A DNA stretch of 64,000 bases, from assembly GCA_030737875.1 (NCBI GenBank), contig CM060921.1:403908192-403972191 (forward strand), given 5' to 3'. The stretch is from Allium sativum (Eukaryota; Streptophyta; Magnoliopsida; Asparagales; Amaryllidaceae). The position numbers and the translations under genes are program-made. The notes below the pieces were generated by a model. The model had not been told where the DNA came from. It worked only from the letters and a program-made list of their open reading frames with translations, and did no database searches. Shown piece by piece: positions 58,621 to 64,000 of this stretch; the stretch's first letter is position 1, and each line of letters starts with the position of its first letter.

Positions 58621-60072
58621 ATTTCATTGTGTTTTTATTCTTGCACAGTCTGATTTAGGGATTCAGTTTTATTATTTCTTCTCTGTTACATGGTTTTTGT
58701 CACTTTTATTATAGACAATTATTTCCATTTGTGCACTGAACACATTGCATTTTGTAGTTCGTTTCTCTAGTATTTTTTAGGTCATTTTGTTTTCACTTAG
58801 TTTCCTCACACCTACTTCAATTCCAATCATCACACAGACCAACCATGCTATCTTGATTCACTTTCTACCAACATACATACAATAATCTCATTTTAATAAT
58901 GTTCAACATAAAACCTAACACCACCAGCTTCACCTTACGTCCCTTTTTCCATGATCACTTCATCAAATCCCTATCTATAACCAAAAGTTCCCACTGTCCA
59001 AAGCTTCAACAATTATATTGCAGTCTTCACTCGTCCACATCCATACTTCACCACAAGCTGCCACATAAAATGTCAATGCAATTTCAACTCCTTCAACTCC
59101 AACATCCCACTATAAACCAACATGGCAACGTCCTCTTGGTCCTCCTATTATTCCACACTTGAACCACCCTCAACTCATTACAAGTTTCCCTTTGCAACCT
59201 CTTCAACCATACACGGTTATATCAACCTATTATACCATCATTAATCTTTAACTACGAACTCCGCTTTTAATACTTGCATTTTCTCTATTTCAACTTGGTC
59301 TGACCTCGCCATCATCCATACAGCCAAACCCGTACAACTACACTACAAGCCAGCATTTTAACTACCAAAACCTGACAAACCACCTACAATTTTCGTCATT
59401 TCCCTCTTCTTCAACCACTTATAACCGACCCCACATCTTTAACAACAAACTATCTCTATCATCCATTTCTGTTCACCTTTTACACCACAACAACTCTTTC
59501 ACCTGCTTCACTTCATACTCCACATTACTCAAATGCCTTCACTGCATGTAACCCAAGATTACAACTCGACTGTAGACCCAAAATCAAAAATACATTCATC
59601 ACCCTTAATAATCTTGTCTAGACCACACAACATCACCTTCCACTTATAAACTGCACCTTTTTGATCAACCAGCCCTGTCACAAATGCCAACACCCATCAT
59701 ACTTCATCTCCACAGAATCAACTATAAGAATCCCCAACACCCAGTCGCAATAAAACCATGTAAATTCCATTTGCTTTCACTGCGACCTTAAAATAATTTC
59801 ACCGGCACCACTCCTTAATTACCAACATGAAATATACAATTCACCTCATCAGTTTCAACCAAAGCAACAACTTGCTTCGCACATCATCTCTTTTAAACTG
59901 TAACATACAGAACCATCAACTAAAACACATTCCATCAACTACTCACTTCTTCATTCCTTTGGCCTAGCCACTTCACCAGACTGCAATCACAACCATTAAC
60001 AGCATAACCAACCATGAAAAAATTTGTCTTCTCCTTTTTACACCAAAAACTGCTCATGTCATAATTTTCTTG
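58621..60072. other. G-poor stretch upstream of frame H
   Basis: About 1.4 kb, of which 58800-60050 has very little G on the plus strand (so little C on the strand that H is read from). There is no ORF, repeat or RNA gene that I recognise. It lies on the 5' side of H. Confidence 0.4.
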
Positions 60073-60439
60073 TGTCAACCCATATTTTTTATGTTTGGAT
60101 ATTTAATTAATTTTAAATATAAAATTATCGATCTAAGGCATTTAGTGACTATAATTTAATATGAGTTATTTATTTTATTTGGATAAGGAAACAATATTTT
60201 AGATACTGGAAGTATGTAAATAGTTGGAATTCAAAATTTAGTGCAAGTTTTAAAATGATTTCGAAACTTATTTAAATTATATTTAAATTTGAATGACGAT
60301 AATCAATAACCGTCTTAGAAATTGAAGTGATTGAACCATCTAATAATAGGTCATTTTATTTAACTAATGAAATTTGCATTTCGAGGCAATGTATCATTTT
60401 GATGGAACTACAGCCATAGGAACCAGAGTAGTATTTTTT

Positions 60440-61210
60440 TGTTAGGAAAATTGCGCATTTGCAGAAGCGACCAGGATCTTATTCACCTAATTACTTAAAG
60501 ATGATTCAATGGAAAAACAATACAGATATGTAATTACATGCACAAGCACAAGATATTCCACCCAACCACCCTCTTTATCGATTCACCAAAAACGAATTTT
60601 GTTTACACTCAACAAAAACCAAAAGTAAACAAGCTACAATATGAATCAATAACCTTATTGAGATGGACAAAGAATATCTAGATAACACAACTATTGTTGG
60701 AGAAAAAGAACAATGAAGAGTGAAGGAAAACCCTTGGATAACCTGAAGGCATAACATGCATCTTTTAGCAGTAATAGGAATAGCTTCTCTCAGTCATAAT
60801 TCCTAAATTCCTCTCTATCGCACAAACCCTGGAGGCACAAAACCTCTCAATTTCGGTTTCAGTTACTTGACCTAATTCCGAAAGCTCTTTATATAGGAGA
60901 ATAGAAGTCCTAGACAAATATCTAAATTGCCCCATCAAAAATCTCTAAAATATATATCCTATAGAAAGCCCAGTCAAAACAGAAATCAACCGACTCAGAC
61001 GTCAGACCGGTCTAGTCGGACATCTACCTGCATTCTCAGGGAACATTATTTCTTCAGGTCATACGTCTAACCTAAGGCCTCGACGTCTGACCACCTGTTC
61101 TGTCCCTTTCTTGCCCCTTTCAAGTTCAGCTTGCAATATCTTAAGTTATTGAACTCCAAATCTCAAGCCGTCTTCAACATCTATGTGATTTAATATCACA
61201 AATGACAACA
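60440..61210 (-). repeat. 3' LTR of the copia derivative
   Basis: 771 bp, aligning end to end with 61999-62765. It carries a TATATAAAG box (near 60890) and a palindrome array decayed to CAGACGTCAG (60996 on) and CGACGTCTGA near 61081. Confidence 0.8.
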
Positions 61211-61330
61211 CTCTACCTTGATATAAAATAACATCAATAAACAAGTCATTCGACTACCGTGGACATGTGATATCACAAATCACAAATTACTCCACCTTCA
61301 TATGAGATCACATCAACACTCCAACAGACA
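61211..61330 (-). repeat. Polypurine tract and duplicated PPT/LTR junction
   Basis: On the minus strand CAAGGTAGAG (61211-61220) precedes the 3' LTR. About 75 bp upstream a second GAAGGTGGAG (61287-61296) is followed by a ~30 bp LTR-start-like sequence ending GATATCACATG. It looks like a partial duplicate of the junction. Confidence 0.45.
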
Positions 61331-61733
61331 CCAAACAAGCCAACCTAGCTCTTTCAATGAACACCTACTCTCAATTAATACAACCCTTGATTTCAATGCC
61401 AAGAGGTACACCCCACCTGTTTCAGAGTACAGTGAGACTCAATTGATTTCTGGGATACACTCACACCCTGTCGATTTGAACAGGTTATGTCCACACCTTT
61501 TTAATTACAAACACAACCCACCGCCTGCAAAAGATGCATCTTGCACCATGAAATGCACCATACAGAAACCAAAGGTCTAAAAGCATTGTAGTACCACAAG
61601 GATCTCCATCTTATGGGTTTTCTATATCGACACCCATCTCTCAATTGACGTGAGCTCTAACATGACCATCCCGAATCCCTCGAGCATCATCAACATGAAG
61701 ACCCAAGTCGAAAACATGAACTAAATTGCCAAG

Positions 61734-61952
61734 TTATAGGCAAATCAAACCAATTGCCTTCTTCTTCTTCATTATCATCTTCCTTCTTCCCTCATCCATA
61801 TCCGAAGGCTTCTTCCCACATCTATCAATCATACTATTAAGATATGGAACATCCTCTACCTTAGGCTTCCAAATCCCCCAATTACTTCCATCAAAAGTAG
61901 TCATCTTCCGAAACATCATTATATCTGACGTAATAAAAACCAAATTTTCCAA
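61734..61952 (-). pseudogene. gag: copia gag N-terminal fragment
   Basis: A 72-codon frame on the minus strand just downstream of the primer site. It contains TTFDGSNWGIWKPKVEDV, the (F/Y)DG-N-WK-M-L start typical of Ty1/copia Gag, then KPSDMDEG and KAIGLICL at the spacing of that family. The usual Gag is several times longer and continues to a zinc knuckle; here the frame stops and no later gag or pol motif follows. It gives the lineage of the element and shows it is an internal deletion, not a TRIM of unknown origin. Confidence 0.65.
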
Positions 61953-61978
61953 TCCAAAATCACTCTAAGCTTTGCGAT

Positions 61979-61996
61979 GATCTAACTCTGATATGA
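61979..61996 (-). other. Primer binding site of the copia derivative (decayed)
   Basis: On the minus strand the sequence after the LTR end reads TTCATATCAGAGTTAGAT, close to TGGTATCAGAG with two changes at the start. This fits initiator-Met tRNA priming. Confidence 0.55.
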
Positions 61997-62445
61997 ACTG
62001 TTGGGAAAACTGTGCCTTTGTAGAAGCGACCAGGATATTATTCACCTAATTACTTGAAGATGTTTCAATGGAAAAACAATACAGATATGAAATTACATGC
62101 ACAAGCACAGGATATTTCATCCAATCACCCTCTTTACTGATTCACCAAAAACAAATTTTGTTTACACTCAATGAATTAAAACCAAAAGTTAACAAACTGT
62201 AATATGAATCAATAACCTTGTTGAGATTAGAAAAGAATATCTAGATGACTTCAACTATTGTTGGAGAAGGAGAACAATGAAGAATGACGTCAAACCCTTG
62301 GAAAACCTGGATGCACAAGCTATGTCTTTCAGCAGTAATAGGAATAGCTTCTCTTAGCCCTAATCCCTAAAATCCACTCCAGAGCACAATCGACACAAGA
62401 CCTCTCAATTTCGGTTTTGGTTACTTGACCTAATTCTGAAAGCTC

Positions 62446-62453
62446 TTTATATA
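62446..62453 (-). promoter_or_regulatory. TATA box of the copia derivative
   Basis: TATATAAA on the minus strand in the context CTCCTATATAAAGAGC, about 315 bp after the LTR start. Confidence 0.65.
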
Positions 62454-62549
62454 GGAGAATAAAAGACCTAGACAAATACCTAAATTGCCCCTTAAAAAAT
62501 CTCCAAAATATATCCTGTGGAAAGCCCGATAAAAGAAAATCAGCCAGCT

Positions 62550-62644
62550 CAGACGTCTGGCCAGGGCAGTCAGATGTTTGACCGCATTTTGAGGAAATAT
62601 CTTTCCTTTATGCCAGACGCCTAACTTGAGGCCTCAGACGTCTG
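62550..62644 (-). repeat. CAGACGTCTG palindrome array, 5' copia LTR
   Basis: Perfect CAGACGTCTG at 62550-62559 and 62635-62644, with decayed versions at 62571 (CAGATGTTTG) and 62614 (CAGACGCCTA). Each contains a GACGTC core. Confidence 0.7.
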
Positions 62645-64000
62645 ACCACCTGCTCTGTCTCTTTCCTTCCCCTTGTAGTTGCATCTTGCAATATCTCGAG
62701 TTATTAAACACCAAATATCACGCCGTCTTCAACATCCATGTGATTTAATATCATAAATCATAACATTTTCTATGTGTCATCGAGTTTCATGATGATTAAA
62801 TGTATTTTTCGGTCATGCGAGCTCGAAATGTGCAACTATAAATTTTAAGGAATTTAAACAATATGATTTGATTTCAAGAGCAAACTTCAGTTTTTATTGG
62901 AATTAACTTCCAATAATAGTTCAATTAAGTTCGAAATTAGGTATTTAGTATAGAATGCCAATGAGCACACTTTACTTGGAGTTCGAAAATTTCGATATAT
63001 GAACAGTGTTTGAAACTGTGCCTGTATAAGGACCACATCATTAGTTCCTAAGGCTTAAACTTAAGTTGAAGAAACTCAACTGACATTGATTCCTCTTGAT
63101 CGACAATACATCATCATCGTGACCACTAGAGGTAATATCGACCTTTGACCTCAACTGGGAAATTGTTCATCATGATGAAATGAATGTGTCGTCCATTTAG
63201 ATTATCATAAGTAGAGAAGAGCAACTGGATTCTAGCTGCAACTGGACTTTGGGTTTGAGAAAAAATAGTGTTGGTAGTGGCGTTCCAAGGTATCGAGGTA
63301 GAGTCTTAGGTTCACTGAGCGGTGATGCATGAGGCATTTTATTGTGATGTTAGGTTGAATTTTTTCAACCTGGATTTTGCATTCCTGTAAGAGAAGGTTA
63401 AAATGGGACGATTTAGTTAATTTAGCGATTAGGGTTAATTTTTGTAATTAAGTTAATTAATTATATTATCTAATTCTGAAATTTGTAAACATAATAAATA
63501 ACTCATATTAGCTCCAAATCAAGCGATGTCTCTAGCGTTGTGCTCGTACCTGCGAAATCTTCGTTATGCAACTGAATTGGCTGAAATCGAAACTCATTGA
63601 ATTTCAGGCTAGATTCGAACTGGAGATTAGATGGAACCAAAACACGCGAGTGAGAACTTAATATGGTACGTTAAGCTCACCTTTTTAGTCAATCAAATAC
63701 TGTTAAATTTTCATGGATTAAAATTTATTTATGTGTGATTGATTTATTTTTCATTTATTAAATTGATTTAAAGATTTGCGATATAACATTTTGAAATGCA
63801 ACAAGATTGTTTGAATCTGATCTAGGATCATGATATATCATCTTAAAATGCTATTAGATGTTGTTGAGTTTTAATATGTATCCTAACTTATTTCAGGTAT
63901 TGGACTATATATACACACACACACACATATGAACTGAAAGATAATATTGTTTAACTATAAGGTAGTTAAATTAAGTGTATACATAGTGTTATCTGTTTTG

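Larger units (their letters stand above)
60440..62765 (-). mobile_element. Ty1/copia deletion derivative
   Basis: 2.3 kb, minus strand: LTRs 60440-61210 and 61999-62765, interior 61211-61998. Flanks ttttt (60435-60439) and ttttc (62766-62770) fit a 5 bp duplication with one change. On the minus strand the LTRs run TGTT...CAACA or CCTAACA. The interior has a primer site, a gag N-terminal fragment and a polypurine tract, with everything from mid-gag to pol missing. It needs other copia proteins to move. Confidence 0.8.
61999..62765 (-). repeat. 5' LTR of the copia derivative
   Basis: 767 bp with the promoter side at 62765. TATATAAA at 62446-62453 and a palindrome array about 100-190 bp upstream of it at 62550-62644. 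Confidence 0.8.
60073..64000 (+). repeat. Possible old LTR hosting the copia element (tentative)
   Basis: TGTCAACCCATATTTTT at 60073 looks like a gypsy LTR start on the plus strand. 62766-64000 continues as AT-rich non-coding sequence with a weak TATAAGG at 63026. No second LTR, primer site or end is in the window, so this is only a suggestion. I see no gene in 62766-64000; a short (CA)n tract lies at 63913-63927. Confidence 0.2.

Noticed and set aside
1..64000. tRNA, rRNA or snoRNA genes, and bacterial or organellar inserts
   Set aside because: I saw no cloverleaf with A/B boxes, no rRNA-like conserved blocks and no plastid or mitochondrial gene order by eye. A tRNAscan/Infernal run would be needed to exclude short RNA genes.

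Overview
The window looks like repeat-dense, gene-poor chromatin from a large-genome flowering plant. Every coding trace I can recognise belongs to a plant retroelement family: chromodomain-type Ty3/gypsy gag-pol with an initiator-Met-tRNA primer site, a Tat/Retand-type antisense ORF, a Ty1/copia gag fragment and a DUF4283-like ORF. I see no intact cellular gene, rRNA, tRNA or prokaryotic feature. The species cannot be named from this sequence.

Layout, left to right. 1-3862 is the 3' part of a plus-strand Tat/Retand-like element (B) with a broken antisense ORF, a polypurine tract (PPT) and a 3' LTR. It sits inside one LTR of element A, a minus-strand gypsy element of 3863-31928 with roughly 5 kb LTRs and a non-coding interior. 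The other LTR of A (11770-31928) is split by two insertions: C, a complete but dead chromovirus-like element (12224-22424), and D, a 5.4 kb solo LTR of a relative of A (23753-29198). A itself interrupts an LTR remnant F (31929-32929). Then come E (33303-44496, minus strand, two near-identical LTRs, TSD ATTTG, nearly complete pol), G (45869-56909, plus strand, TSD CAATC, internally deleted relative of E) and a 2.3 kb copia deletion derivative (60440-62765, minus). G splits a minus-strand reading frame H (56915-58620 plus 45743-45868), which continues in frame across the insertion site.

Insertion order from nesting: F, then A, then B, C and D inside A; E, G and the copia element are independent insertions. 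The LTR pairs of E and G look young and those of C are clearly older. Nonsense codons in C, E, G, B and H are mostly of the CAA/CAG, CGA and TGG to stop type, as expected from deamination of methylated cytosine in silenced DNA.

The least expected signal is in the LTRs. A stem-loop recurs in the LTRs of A, D, E and G in a fixed orientation relative to the element. Its arms differ in sequence but stay complementary, and a short sense-strand motif (GTAAACC or GTAAGAC, later GTCC or GGTCC) is kept. In E and G the structure is duplicated. Separately, the LTRs of E, G and the copia element each carry an array of unrelated short palindromes about 100-190 bp upstream of the TATA box. Both patterns are visible directly in the sequence; what they do is inference.
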